Assembly: GCA_963966185.1 (NCBI GenBank)
Contig: CAWZYM010000274.1
Coordinates: 27,546 to 91,545, forward strand
Direction of reading: 5' to 3'
Source of the DNA: Rhabditoides inermis
Lineage: Eukaryota > Nematoda > Chromadorea > Rhabditida > Rhabditidae
Length of the DNA: 64,000 bases
Part shown: positions 11,519-22,429 of the stretch, one piece after another
Layout: the number at the start of each line of letters is the position of its first letter
Position numbering within the stretch: the stretch's first letter is position 1
Made by a program: the position numbers and the translations under genes
Notes under the pieces: model-generated
The model's database searches: none
Told to the model about the DNA's origin: nothing
What the model saw: the letters and a program-made list of their open reading frames with translations, nothing else

Positions 11519-12149
11519 AACGGTTGGCGAACACGATGCTATTGACTTGGGAGGTCTCGCTGGGTAGTGCACGACAGGTGAGTAGCCCCCACGCAGCGAT
11601 AACCAGTCCGCGCAACCACATTCGGTACGACTGAAACGATCACCAAACCAAACAGGAGGCGCATTTTGGATTCAATTGGTCCGTTTCTCACTTATGAGAT
11701 CTCAGTTCGATTGTACAAATTGCGAACGAGCGGCGACGCTTGCTAGTTCCATGAGTGACAAAATGTCATAAATTCTTCTCTCACCTTGATACACACTAAA
11801 AGAGTTACGCTGTTCACCGGACAGTAGAGACCGATAGATACGACAACGTAGAATTGAACGACTGCAAAAACTCTGTTTGAACACTTTGTAGCAACACTCA
11901 CACCACGGCGTATGGCCGAAAAGTTTCGTGGAGAAGATCACATAGACCGGGATCATGTAGAACACTGTCGGGGTGCAGCACTATAATTGCTTTTTTGTGT
12001 TCAGAACTTATTAGCATAGTTTGCCTGTATGTAAATGGTGTTCAGGAACATTTTGTGCATTGCCAGAGTTTTGGCGCTCATGTGCGACTTCTGTGCATTC
12101 AGGATCTTCACGGTGTGCGGAATGAAAACTGGAATTTTTCTCTTTCCTC

Positions 12150-12210
<61 letters not shown>

Positions 12211-13121
12211 CACTTCCTCACTTGCAACAAATCCACAAGTATGTGCGCATTGCACGAGTAGGAACGCATTGGTGGGAACGAAATACGGGCTGTTACCAGA
12301 AGCATACATGGAAATTTGATCGATTATCGCTATCCAATCAGTATATTGGGAAGTCGTCTAAACAGATTGCATCACGTCTATAGAAGTGTGTTCACATTTG
12401 CAGCTGCCACTATCTGCTCTCTCGTGCTGTAGGGTACAATAGCAGCGAGAGTACCCAATAGATAAAATATGTATAGGTATACGAATAATACGACTGTTTG
12501 CACAGTAGAAAACTGAAAAGTTGACTCGTAGAAGAAACAGTGGTTCACTCACTTTGAGGCGAGATGGCGTTTGTCCGAGAATCTTTTGGTGTCTATCAAA
12601 CACCATCTGCCCATGAAACACAATTTCGAACTCAAATAGTGCTAGGAAAATGATCTTAAGCATCGGAGTCAGTGAAATCACAGGCTTTGGAAAACCGTAC
12701 GAAAGGTGTGTGCGAGGGCAGTGAGGAATGGATGATCGGTCCGTGACCGACGAAACAAAATAGTGGAAGAAAAATGGTGAGCTGCCATAAAAACAGAATA
12801 TTGATATCATTGAGAGAACAAGCCGTCTAAACTTCGTTCTGTTCGGTCAGTTTAATATGCGGTACTCCTAGTCGAGAACAAGTTTTTTCATCACGACGAA
12901 GTCAGCAGAAAGAGTTGAGAATTCACGACTTTTTGTTAACAGCTACTCACATGCTGCATCAATACGAGATACTTTGTTAGGCCAAACGAGGACGGTGAAT
13001 GTGTGAGGATCGCGTAAAACGTTGTGACATCGAGAACAAAGCCGATAGTCGATATGATGTGATAGCATAGAATCTGTTTCGTCGGGTAGGAGAAGTCGAA
13101 CACCAGGTCACTGAGGTTCAT
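11519..13121 (-). pseudogene. Sri/Srh-like chemoreceptor locus, probably decayed
   Basis: A row of minus-strand exons fits a Str-superfamily receptor. First exon 13,121-12,950: TM1 region and THSPSSFGLTKYLVLMQH. A later exon holds a TM3-like segment ending FDRHQKILG (resembles the Sri/Srh E...RHq motif), then a TM5 exon at 12,500-12,372. One exon (about 12,130-12,030) has SAKTLAMHKMFLNTIYIQ, the conserved ms.kT..lqk.....Q segment, followed by CCTPTVFYMIPVYVIF. The second exon changes frame between its first hydrophobic part and the RHQ part, and the TM5 exon runs into TAG, so the locus is likely a pseudogene. A (CT)n tract sits in one intron. Confidence 0.5.
12149..12207. repeat. (CT)n microsatellite
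   Basis: CT tract, nearly pure, in an intron of the Sri/Srh-like locus. Confidence 0.95.
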
Positions 13122-13444
13122 TCGTTAAAATGAACAATTCACAAATTAGAATTCAGAAATCACACACTAGTAACGATTCTGTCAGGTGCTAGTAATGTGA
13201 AATATGAATTTGTTTAGTAGGATACAGAATTTTTTCCGAGAGAGAACAGGTGGAGTTGGTCGACTATGAACTCGGAACTGCAGTTTAAATTTCTCTCAAC
13301 TTATACCCAGAACACCTGTAAAGACCATTATTATGGAATCGTTTGAGAAAAGTTTCGTTTCAGATTTGGCAGGTGCATCTTTTCGAGTTCACGCAGACCA
13401 GGTTCTCTGCCGGACAGTGCAATGGGGCTGCGAAACGTGTGAAG

Positions 13445-13445
<1 letters not shown>

Positions 13446-13499
<54 letters not shown>

Positions 13500-13502
13500 C
13501 TC
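13446..13502. repeat. (CT)n microsatellite
   Basis: CT tract grading into CTTT at its 3' end. Around it (13,140-14,810) I see no supported gene; the region has a few GC-rich patches (13,760-13,800, 14,440-14,620) with no recognised content. Confidence 0.9.
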
Positions 13503-14817
13503 TAAAATGGGTAGCAATTTTATTAGGGACCCCAACAAACATTTGTGCGCTCCGGGCGAAATCCCGTCATCGTTATCAACATATCAATACTGGACAAACT
13601 ATGCAATCTAATTAGTCTAGAAAGTTCCGGACGAGTTTTTTTGATTGCAACCATACTTAAATCAAAGCAAAGTATTCGCGGTATTAACATGAAATATCGA
13701 TTAGTCTACGTTATGACGTCATTATTCCCGTTGATTGGGGCACCCTCTCTGTCGCATTGACCCATTGAAAGCGCGCGCTCCGGTGCGGGCGCTTGGCGCG
13801 GAATGGCGACGCGTGCATCAAGTAAGCATACAACATCTATATATATAGGCCATCCCCCCGCTTCATCGTACGACAGCTCCCTTTCAGAATATTTCCCAGA
13901 CACCTTTCGATGGCATTATCACCGGTTCAAGTTCATTCGGCAGCAGTGGATTTTCGCTTGGCGGTCTCATTGCGCGTTCTTCGCAGCGCAAGCGCATGTA
14001 AATGACTTCATTAGAATGGTAAATTAGATGCGAATGCGCCAAAAAAAGCGGTCGGTTTCGGAAATAACTCCGTTTGGAAAAGGTCAACTGGTTCGCCCTT
14101 TTCACAGTAGATTTCCAGTAAGAATCCCGACATACCCTTGTTTTCCGATTTTTGATAACTGTAAAACTAAATTGTATATCAATCGATAACGTCTAAAACA
14201 GCGTATTCCAGTAGTGGAAAACATTTTTAGAAATAACTTCCTTCGGGGTTGGGCTAGAAGGCTGAATTTTGGATATGTTGTGTACAAGACATATCCCAAG
14301 AATCGCTTGTTTTCCGATTTTTGCTCATTGTACAGTAATACAGAACAAAAACCGAGAAATTTCGTTGATATCGCATCAATTTCTCGTCATTTCCTCATAG
14401 TCTGGTTCGACCGGCAATAATGCCGTACGATGAAAATGGGGGATGGCGTGCGCGGTGTGGGTGGGCTGGTCAATTCGACCGCCTACTCAACCAGCCGTGC
14501 CCGTCTGCTCCCGCCCTGCCACATACCGCCCGTCCTGATTACAACTGCGTCGCTGATTCGCTGAAATACCCGCTCACTAACCCCGCCCCCGCGCGCTTAT
14601 TGGTTCGTGTTGCAGAATGTGTGCGGGAGAGCGCGATAATGTGCACACTGTTTGTGATTTGCGTAGTCGTTCACGCGCGTTGTATTGTTGTTGTTGTTTT
14701 TGTTATTGTTGTTGTTTGTTCTATCTGTTAATTTACTTTTGAAAAAATACTGATCGTTACTGTGAAACTATCAGTACATTAACATTAATACATGATATAC
14801 ATTGATACATACATTAA

Positions 14818-15170
14818 AGGAACAGTGGCGACTTATTTTCGACTCGGAGTATTATTCAATAATCATATTAACCTAACGCATTTGCAGTTTTTGCGGAAGA
14901 ACGACAATTCTGCGTTTTTTCGATTCTGCAACTGCCAAGAATGCAGCTCAAAATTTGAATTTCCCGCCAACACTTCACTTCAAAAATTTGGGTCGGAATC
15001 ATAACCGCAAACGAACAACGGATTGTCACTTGCTTCATGGCTCAGTGCATGTGCGCTGCGTTGTGACCCTAATCTTCGCTGGTTCGGTTCCTGTCACTTC
15101 CAAATATTTTGTTCGTGTTAAAATGAGGAGTTGTGGCAGGTCGTGGCAGAAATAAGTCGCCACTGTGCCT
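14818..15170 (+). mobile_element. TTAA-flanked MITE with internal tRNA-like boxes, copy a
   Basis: 353 bp bounded by AGGAACAGTGGCGACTTA and its inverse TAAGTCGCCACTGTGCCT, with an exact TTAA on each side (14,814-14,817 and 15,171-15,174). Inside is a tRNA-like section with an A-box-like TGGCTCAGTGCATG (near 15,040) and a B-box-like GGTTCGGTTCC about 40 bp later. This makes a DNA-transposon-like frame around a Pol III-type internal promoter. No coding capacity. Confidence 0.8.
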
Positions 15171-15388
15171 TTAACATTTGAAAAAAAGAATTTCTTCGAA
15201 ATTCAACAAAAGGAAGTTCATTCTCTTTTGAAAAGTACAAGCGTAAAGTAGCTCTGTTTGGGTTTATCTCAATTCAACAAAAGCACATGCATAAAACTAT
15301 TACTTTTACACAAGACTACACAAACCTGCTCTCTCAAAACGATCACAAATACATTGACAATCAAATGCCAAAATGAATATACTATTGC

Positions 15389-15409
15389 ACACACACACAC
15401 ACACACACA
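15389..15409. repeat. (CA)n microsatellite
   Basis: Short CA tract just inside the left arm of FB3. Confidence 0.9.
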
Positions 15410-15639
15410 TTCACACACAATTATATCAACCCGTTTATCAAATGAGTCATCTATCAAAAAGCTCTTGTATTTGTTTACTTTCAAAAATAATAAAAACATC
15501 ATTGTAAACAAAACGATTGTTCTGTAGCTGTTTATTAATTCTCACATTGCTTTCATAAAAAAACAAGAAAGTATATTATATAGCCCCTATTAATCGCCTT
15601 TTCTACTAAAATGTCCTATGGTGTCCGTCATTCCAGAGT

Positions 15640-16480
15640 CATAACTAGCTTCAAACTCAACCGATTCCCATGAAACTTGGTAAAAAGTTGTGTTCTCTTC
15701 CAAGGACGACGACAAAATTCAGGCACCTCTCAACTCCTCCTCTACGTCCATATTTGGTCAAAAAACCACCAAAAATGGTCACTTTTGCACTTTTTCTTGT
15801 GTGTCCGCGGGCATAACTCCGTTTCTACCGAACCGATTTGCGTCAAACTTTGCGAAAAGTTTACATAGTACTTCAGGATGCAGTCCACTTTGTGATTACT
15901 CTCCAATTACACTCATTGCCTATATTTGGTAGAAAAACCTCAAAATTCGCCGATTTTGGTGCTGTCCGCTGCAAAAGCTTCTCACCTAAGAAACAGTTTC
16001 GCTTCTTGTTCTGTAATTACTTTCAACAATTAGTTCTGTCACTAACCTGCAAGTTTCATCATCATTGGTTACGGTGTAAGGAAAATATAGCCAAATTAGC
16101 AAGAGCCGCGCGCGCGCTCTCGCCTCACTTTTGCGATTTTTAGTATTTCCGCGGTCATAACTCGATTCATACAAAACCAATTTGCAAGAAACTTGACTGA
16201 TAGTTGAGTTTACGTCTTGTGATGCAGTCCATTCTGTGACAGTTCTCAATTTTGCTTTCATTACCTCTCTTTTTGGTCAAAATACTACCAAAAATGGTCA
16301 CTTTTTCACTTTTTCATGTGTGTCCGCAAGATTATCTCCGTTTCTACTGAATCGATTCGCGTGAAACTTTGCAGAAAGACATCTCTGTTTTATTTTCCGT
16401 AATTACGTTCAAAAACAGCTTTTTTTCCCGTACCTTTTTTCCGTAAAATTCAACCTGAGTGGTTACAATGTGAGAAAGAT
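15640..16480 (+). repeat. Degenerate tandem units, about 173-bp period
   Basis: Recurring blocks: CAAAAATGGTCAC at about 15,770 and 16,288, with a diverged version between; GTCCGCGGGCATAACTCCG and relatives at about 15,805, 16,150 and 16,322; and AAACTTTGC or similar after each. Spacings of about 171 and 347 bp suggest a 173-bp unit. Confidence 0.55.
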
Positions 16481-16657
16481 ATAGCCAATTTATCAAAAGG
16501 TGCACGCGCGAGAGGAGACCTGAGAGAAAGAGGAAGAGGAAGAGAGGGAAAAAGAAAAAGAGATAGATAAAAAAGAGAAAGAAAGAGAGAAAGAGATTAG
16601 TGAGGGGAAGATGTTGCAGAAGCAGAAAAGCAGAACTGTCTGTTTTCGTAGCATGAA

Positions 16658-17012
16658 AGGAACAGTGGCGACTTATTTGACACGGAGTATTTTTTTAAAA
16701 CCATGTTAACCTAACACATTTGCATTTTTTTTTCTTCGAAAGAACGACGATTCTGCGTTACTTTCGAATCTGACACTGCCAAGGATTCAGATGAAAATTT
16801 GAATTTCCCGCCAACGCTTCAATACTGCAAATTGGGGTCGGAGACATAAGCGCAATTGAACAACGCTTAGTCAATAGCTTCATGGCTCAGAGCATGTGCG
16901 CTGCATTGTGGCCCCCGATCTTCGCCGGTTCGATCCCACGGCCAAATGTTTTGCTCGTGTGAAAATGATGAGTTGTGGCAGGTTGTGACAGAAATAAGTC
17001 GCCACTGTGTCT
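16658..17012 (+). mobile_element. TTAA-type MITE with tRNA-like boxes, copy b, nested in FB3
   Basis: 355 bp, same ends as copy a (AGGAACAGTGGCGACTTA and TAAGTCGCCACTGTGTCT). The left flank is TGAA and the right flank TTAA, so one target base has changed. Inside are an A-box-like TGGCTCAGAGCATG and a B-box-like GGTTCGATCCC. Confidence 0.75.
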
Positions 17013-17464
17013 TTAACACTGGAAGAAAAACGAAAAAAAATAAAGAGAAAGCAGGGAGATAAAGAGAGGAAGGAGAGAGCGAGAAGAGAGGGGAGAAAGA
17101 GGGAGAGATAGAAGGAGGAGGGCTAATATCAGAGCGATGCTGACTTGTGCCTGAGCGCATTTAGTTTTTGGGAGCATAGAAAAGTACAGTTCAGAAAAAA
17201 GAAATATATCATTTTTTTTTCATAGACATTGATAGGTGAAGCGCGCGGCAGCTTACTATAGGACTTGCAAACCAGTTATTATTGTTATTATTATTATTAC
17301 CCCGCTCCTAGACAACATACTTATCAGTGCAATCAATACATCAATCGACTAATCTTCTTTACGTTAATAATTCGTTTCACTCGTCAAAATGTTATGAATT
17401 TGTGGATAAACAGTAGTATTGAACATAACCAAAAACTTGTATGAATTTCTATTCTTCTAATTTT

Positions 17465-17508
17465 CATGTTCTAGCGCGGAGGCGCGCGACAGCGCGCCGG
17501 AGCGCTAG
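17465..17508. repeat. GC-rich palindrome bounded by CTAG
   Basis: CTAGCGC, then GGCGCGC-GACA-GCGCGCC, then GCGCTAG: a nested palindrome in AT-rich surroundings. A near-copy is at 52,703-52,740. A hairpin a few bases before CTAG followed by T resembles a Helitron 3' terminus, but no other Helitron part is seen. Confidence 0.6.
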
Positions 17509-17676
17509 TAAATTATCGATAAAGTTTACGTTTCTACATATCGTTTGAGAGAGCAGGTTTGTGTTTATAGTTTAGTGTAGAAACAATAGTTTTATGCTTG
17601 TGCTTTTGTTGAATTGAGATAAACCCAAACAGAGCTACTTTACGCTTGTACTTTTCAAAAGAGAATGTATATGTCA

Positions 17677-17970
17677 TTCTGTGAGTAAGTGTTCACAGTT
17701 GTTTATATTACCTGATTTTATGTGATGCGTTAGAACTAATGTCAGCCTATTCAATGAACTAACTTCTTTACATAGACCTCAAGGTTAAAATTACCTTCTA
17801 TGTGTTGTATTCCTAATAAAATTTTGATTCGCGAACTTCAAGTAGTGTAAGTGCAACACGTATTTGTCATAATGCAAGTGTATTTGCAGGTGTCTTACAC
17901 ATTTGTAATGCATTAGAAACATTGTCAGCTTGCTTATTGCTTTTGAGTAACTTCCATTCTTCGTATCAAA
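17677..17970 (+). repeat. Srsx-upstream repeat, copies 2 and 3
   Basis: Two diverged copies, starting about 17,677 (GTCATTCTGTGAGTAAG) and 17,868 (GTCATAATGCAAGTG), each followed by a GCATTAGAA/GCGTTAGAA block and GTCAGC. Confidence 0.55.
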
Positions 17971-18029
17971 CATACTTCCCAAACAGGAATCAGTTTTTGT
18001 TCTCAGGTTATAAAAAATGATCTGTCTTT

Positions 18030-18308
18030 AAAGGGAGTGTACCCTCTAGTTTTCTGAGTTGAGTTAGCATCAGAATGTGGAAATACATCAAAAATGATAC
18101 ACTTTTGTCTATTGAACCATATGCCGCAAATGGCGGGAAGTTGGAGAAACCATCATCGACAGTGCAGGTTTGTGCACATTTCTGCACACTTTTCTCTAGA
18201 AAGAGCGTATTTGAGCGCATGACTTTAATATGAGAAAAACGTTATTTATGGCATACTTTAACATTCTGATGCTAACTTAACTTCGGAAAACAGAGGGTAC
18301 GCTCCCTT
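18030..18308. mobile_element. MITE with about 50-bp TIRs (GTACCCTCT family)
   Basis: Left end AAAGGGAGTGTACCCTCTAG and right end its inverse (GAGGGTACGCTCCCTT). The match extends to the TTAGCATCAGAATGT block on both sides. Flanks are TTTAA-like. Non-coding. Confidence 0.75.
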
Positions 18309-19036
18309 AAACTTGTGGCATGATAAATCATCTGTCATTTTTTCAAGTAGCATGACACACATGAATCAAACACAAAATTGTTCATTTTGTTGTGCATCAC
18401 ATTAAACTACGGGTGAAAAAATACATGTAAAAAAAGTTTAAAAAAAATAAAGAAGAATCTGTTTAGGGTTTAACAAAAAGTTTATCAAAAAAAACGTCAA
18501 AAAAACGTCAACAGTATTCAATTCGGTGGTTTCCAGGTTGCCTGAAAACAATATTATGTGAAGGTAGTATTGTAACTAGTTGCAACGTTCAATCAGAGCT
18601 GTAATGGTGAAAAACTGGGCGATAGATTGAGAAAAAACCCTATTATTATAAGACAGTTTGAAACAAAATATACTCACATTACACAGACTAGTTTTCGTAA
18701 ACCTGAAAACACATTTGAAGGAACAGGAGCGTTTAGCAGATACCCCCACTCGCAAGTTCATCATTTCATATTCAGCAAAACATGTTGTCTTTGGCAGAAT
18801 CCCAACCCGCGTAGTAACGCTTCAGAAACGTAAACACAATCACTGCGCCACCCAGATTCAGAGGGTACACTACCTTTTAATTACCTCCAAATGCGTCTCT
18901 ATACCTTTAACGCAAAAATTCAACAAAAAAAATTCAAGTTAATTCTACCGTCAACATAATGTATTTCAAATGAAATTGGTTACCGTGTTTTGTGTTGATG
19001 TTACAAACTACGTTTAATGAAAGTACATCACGTATT

Positions 19037-19130
19037 TGTCATTATGTGAGTGAGTATTGACAGCATTTTTTTTATGGTACTGTGTGTAATGCATTTAAGG
19101 TAATAGATCAGCCTATTTATTGCGCCCGCG
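19037..19130 (+). repeat. Srsx-upstream repeat, copy 4
   Basis: GTCATTATGTGAGTGAG followed by GTAATGCATTTAAGG and TCAGCCTATTTATTGCGC, ending about 95 bp before the start of the Srsx-like gene, so it overlaps the likely proximal promoter. Confidence 0.6.
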
Positions 19131-19224
19131 GCACTCACATTGTTTCATTCTTACTTCTCATACTGAAGTTAGTTGTTGATTTGAACGGTTGTTTCTCCAG
19201 GTTACTCTACAACAACATATTGCC

Positions 19225-20448
19225 ATGTTTAACTATCATTCATTTTTCAACTTGTCCAATACAGCTCTCAATACTATCAAATGGTTCACATTGAGTTTTG
19301 CTGTCTTTGGTAGTTTCGGAAACAGTTGCATTGTTGTTGCAACTTGGAGGTTTAAGTCATTACAAAACAAATGCGGTAAGCGTCTATTACTAACGACAAA
19401 GCAGAAACCACGTGTTCGAATTCAGGAATCCTAATTGCTGTATTGGCTTTCTCGGATCTGGTTTGTTTGTTGTTCGAATTACAGTCGTGGGCTCGAATGA
19501 GTTTTGGGTGGACTAAAACAAGATTGGTAAGACGCTGCGTTTGAAAAATGTTTTTAAAAAGTCTTGACATCAGGACTTTTGCTTCTATTTCAACTCGGGC
19601 TATGTATTTCTTGTAAACTTTGACACTTACGCAATATTGATGATTTCGTTCGATCGACACTTTGCTATTGCAACGCCAATCAAGTAGTTTTCTGTGACAG
19701 AATCATCATCAATTGTCATTTTAGGTACCAAATCTGGAACAAAACGACATACTGCATGTACATGTGCGTGCCTGGTGTATTACTTGGACTTTTCTACGTG
19801 GTTCGCATTAGTTTCAGTCGTGAATAAACTTTACAGTTGTTGCAGGCATTTGCATATTTTCATATCAGCAACAAAACAATCGACCCTTGCATTCTTCCGA
19901 CTGCATTGACTGAAGAAATGCTTCCCTATTGGAGCAAAACAAGCATGTTTCTCTGTGCAATCATCGTTTTAATTAACATCGTAACATACATTCGTCTGTT
20001 TTTGTGCTCTCCCATGTCGTCTACTGATCAAGCAAGTCTCAATGTACAGAAGCGTATTCTGAACACTATAATCATACAGGTGTAATTAACTATTTTTGAT
20101 GAAATAACAAAACAGTTGCAGGTCATTGTTTTCGTTTTTTCTGCCTCGTTTTCAGCTGTCATCATGGTTACTCTCGAGTATGTGCATGCTAGCGAAACAG
20201 TGATCATTGACGCATCTGCTTATGCTGTCATTCCAGGTAAAATCATACTTATGAAAACTGAACACCCACAATAACATTCATAGTTGATTGGATGGAAAAA
20301 TACAATTAAGAGACTATCTAAGACTAACTTTACAGGTCTCTTCTCGTATTCGCTGAACTTCTATGTGTACTACTGGAGAAGTCGCGATTACCGCGCGTGT
20401 TTCAAGCGACTCTTTTTTAAACGACCCGCTCGGAGAAATACGATTTGA
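19225..20448 (+). CDS. Srsx-like 7TM receptor, intact, 7 exons
   Basis: Close paralogue of 7,277-8,480. Exons: 19225-19375, 19426-19526, 19574-19683, 19725-19797, 19846-20079, 20122-20236, 20336-20448; introns are GT-AG and joins keep frame. TM1 has GNSCIVVATWRFKSLQNKC; the TM3 end reads SFDRHFAIATPIK, so the DRY box is DRH; the last exon has SLNFYVYYWRSRDYR and ends in a basic tail. Several exons share nearly all residues with the paralogue, implying a recent inverted duplication about 11 kb away. The start fits the paralogue; TM1 follows about 20 residues later. Confidence 0.9.
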
Positions 20449-20579
20449 AACATTCGTCGTGTGATAAACATGAAATTATAAGTGTAGTGGGAACATATAG
20501 TTACATAATCTATTCACGAGCGACGGGACCGCGTTCAAACTTACTTGAAAATTGAGATCGCGATGAGATGTGTAGAGAA

Positions 20580-20650
20580 AGCTCATTGTGTGCTACATTG
20601 TGTACGACTTCACCTGAGCACGAGGTCGCGGGTTCACACGCACTTTCTCT
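20580..20650 (+). other. Weak tRNA-like sequence
   Basis: GAGGTCGCGGGTTCACACGC looks like the 3' half of a tRNA-derived SINE head, but the A box is poor. Not a functional tRNA by eye. Confidence 0.25.
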
Positions 20651-20653
20651 CTT

Positions 20654-20857
20654 CTAACTCTTTATATTTGCGCAAAAAGCTAAGGCAAAGATGAAAAGTC
20701 TAACGATGACGGGAAACCATTCGCCAAGATCGAAAAGGGTCGTTTCGGTTTGTCGGAACTTATTCGCATGACTGTCATTGATCACCTCGAAACCGCTTAT
20801 CACAATTCCGAACTGATAAGTCATGTTCACAAGCAATACTAACAATTTATTGCACAC
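20654..20857 (-). CDS. Exon-like frame with a C-terminal hydrophobic segment
   Basis: 67 codons ending at a stop at 20,654, with LGEWFPVIVRLFIFALAFC near the end. It lies about 120 bp beyond the stop of the Srg/Srv-like gene on the same strand. It may be a last exon of another membrane protein or a leftover of a duplicated receptor. No family was recognised. Confidence 0.25.
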   Translation of the reverse strand: MCNKLLVLLVNMTYQFGIVISGFEVINDSHANKFRQTETTLFDLGEWFPVIVRLFIFALAFCANIKS

Positions 20858-20974
20858 AACACTCGTTCTAAATCAAGTCGAAAGAAAACAGTAGGTGCAG
20901 ATGCAATCATGTTTGATTATCGAGATAAACGTAACAAAACGACTAAAGATGAAGTACTCATGCTGATGAGCGTT

Positions 20975-22414
20975 CTACACGGTTCTCACAGAGAACACTG
21001 CAATGGCTTCGTGTTGGCATGGCTGTTTGTTGAACAGGTCGTGTCGCACGTTGCGCAGACAGAGCAGCGACAGCGGCTGGCACACGAGAATCAGGTCAGA
21101 AACGAGTCGGAACTGAAAACAGCTATCAGTTAAAGAAACCCTCCGGGGAAAAAGTGAGCTGGGGCCGGGCTCGATGAGGTCTTTGAAGAAGCAGCTCCAG
21201 ACTCACCCCATTCTGACTCCAGTGAAGAAGATGCGCGCTCCGCGTGAACATTGCGTAGGCCTGTGTGATGGTTGACTGTTTGTCGTGACTCACAGGTTAC
21301 ACACCTCACACAAGTTTTGTCGAGTCACATTGTGATGAACACTCTCAGCTCACCTTGGCCGCCTGTACGCAGCCCATCAGAAACGAGCAGCCATTCATGG
21401 CCAGCGATATGGCAAGCAAGTACACGCTCTGTGACCACATCGTAGATGAGCAGACAGTGGTGCGCTCACCAGCCCGCTGTTCGCGTCGTCTTCGTCGCGC
21501 GCTGCCGCGAGAATGTCGTTCAGCTCTGCGGACAGACTGCAGCTCAGCGGCACACACACGAGACACACTGAGATGCAGACGAGCGCGTAGACGGCACAGT
21601 TGAGCTGCAGAGAAATGCATCGATAATGAATTGGTATTGATGCTACCATTGTCAGTTGCGCGTCGAGCTCCACGAACATGTGGGTGCCGCCAACTCGTAA
21701 GCGAACACTTCCGTATTGACAATGTGAACCTGTTCAAGCGATTCATGAAAAATAATGTGTTTTTAGACGGTTTGACAACGCAACGTGAAACACTCGTTTC
21801 TATAATTGAACGAAAGTCGGAGTGCGTGAAATGGTGTTCAACACTGATGAGCGAATGCCTTTCCTGGATTGTCAAACACTTCTAACAATGTAACTCGTTG
21901 ATGAAACAACTAGACTAGAAGTGAGCTTTTTTATGTGTGCGAAAAAACAAATCTAAAATACCTGCGGTAGAACAGAGCAGGCGACTTGCATACCCGCGTA
22001 CAAGTGGATGCTGCGCGCGCACCACATCCTTTCGTAAGTCACGGGGTGTTTGACGGCCGCGTAGCGGTTGATGGTCGTCAGCAGAGTGCCGATCTGATTG
22101 CCGATCAACGCCACGCCCGACACGAACAAGCAGTTCGAGAAGAACACACTGTGCTCCTCTTCCCTGGCTGAGCCCACTGTTGTCAAGCAAATGTTTGCGA
22201 AATATCCGGTAATGTTGAATACACCTGTATGTTTTTATTGAGGACAGCGTTTTTTTTTCACACGTAGCATACCATTAACGATCCAGATGCAGTAAAACGC
22301 TAGGTGAAATCGGTTCCGTCGCAGGCAAACCAGAATGAAAATGACCAGATAGAGTAGGATTATAGGAACTTCGAGCAGTAAAAGCGCGAAGCTCATGATA
22401 CTGATGATTTTCAT
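20975..22414 (-). CDS. Srg/Srv-like 7TM chemoreceptor, 5 exons
   Basis: Exons (minus): 22414-22273, 22224-21962, 21604-21470, 21428-21354, 21112-20975. Exon 1 is TM1 (LEVPIILLYLVIFILVCLRR). Exon 2 carries ISG-like loop residues, then LLTTINRYAAVKHPVTYERM, the R....P..Y...W segment after TM3 typical of Srg/Srv receptors. Exon 4 is TM6; exon 5 has LILVCQPLSLLCLRNVR for TM7. One intron is only 41 bp (21,429-21,469). All joins keep frame. A related 3' fragment lies at 29,605-30,079. The exact family (Srv or Srg) is unsure. Confidence 0.8.
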
Positions 22415-22429
22415 AGCGGCAGTCGTCGT

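Larger units (their letters stand above)
15217..17667. mobile_element. Long foldback element FB3 (about 2.45 kb), with nested MITE
   Basis: Left arm 15,217-15,346 and right arm 17,545-17,667 are inverted copies beginning CATTCTCTTTTGAAAAGTAC and containing AACAAAAGCACATGCATAAA. The interior holds four degenerate units of about 173 bp (15,640-16,480), a nested TTAA MITE and purine-rich tracts. No transposase was found. The core motif links it to FB1, FB2 and FB4. Confidence 0.7.

Noticed and set aside
15640..16480. CRISPR array
   Set aside because: The units are degenerate, have no short constant repeat with unique spacers, and the genome is eukaryotic.
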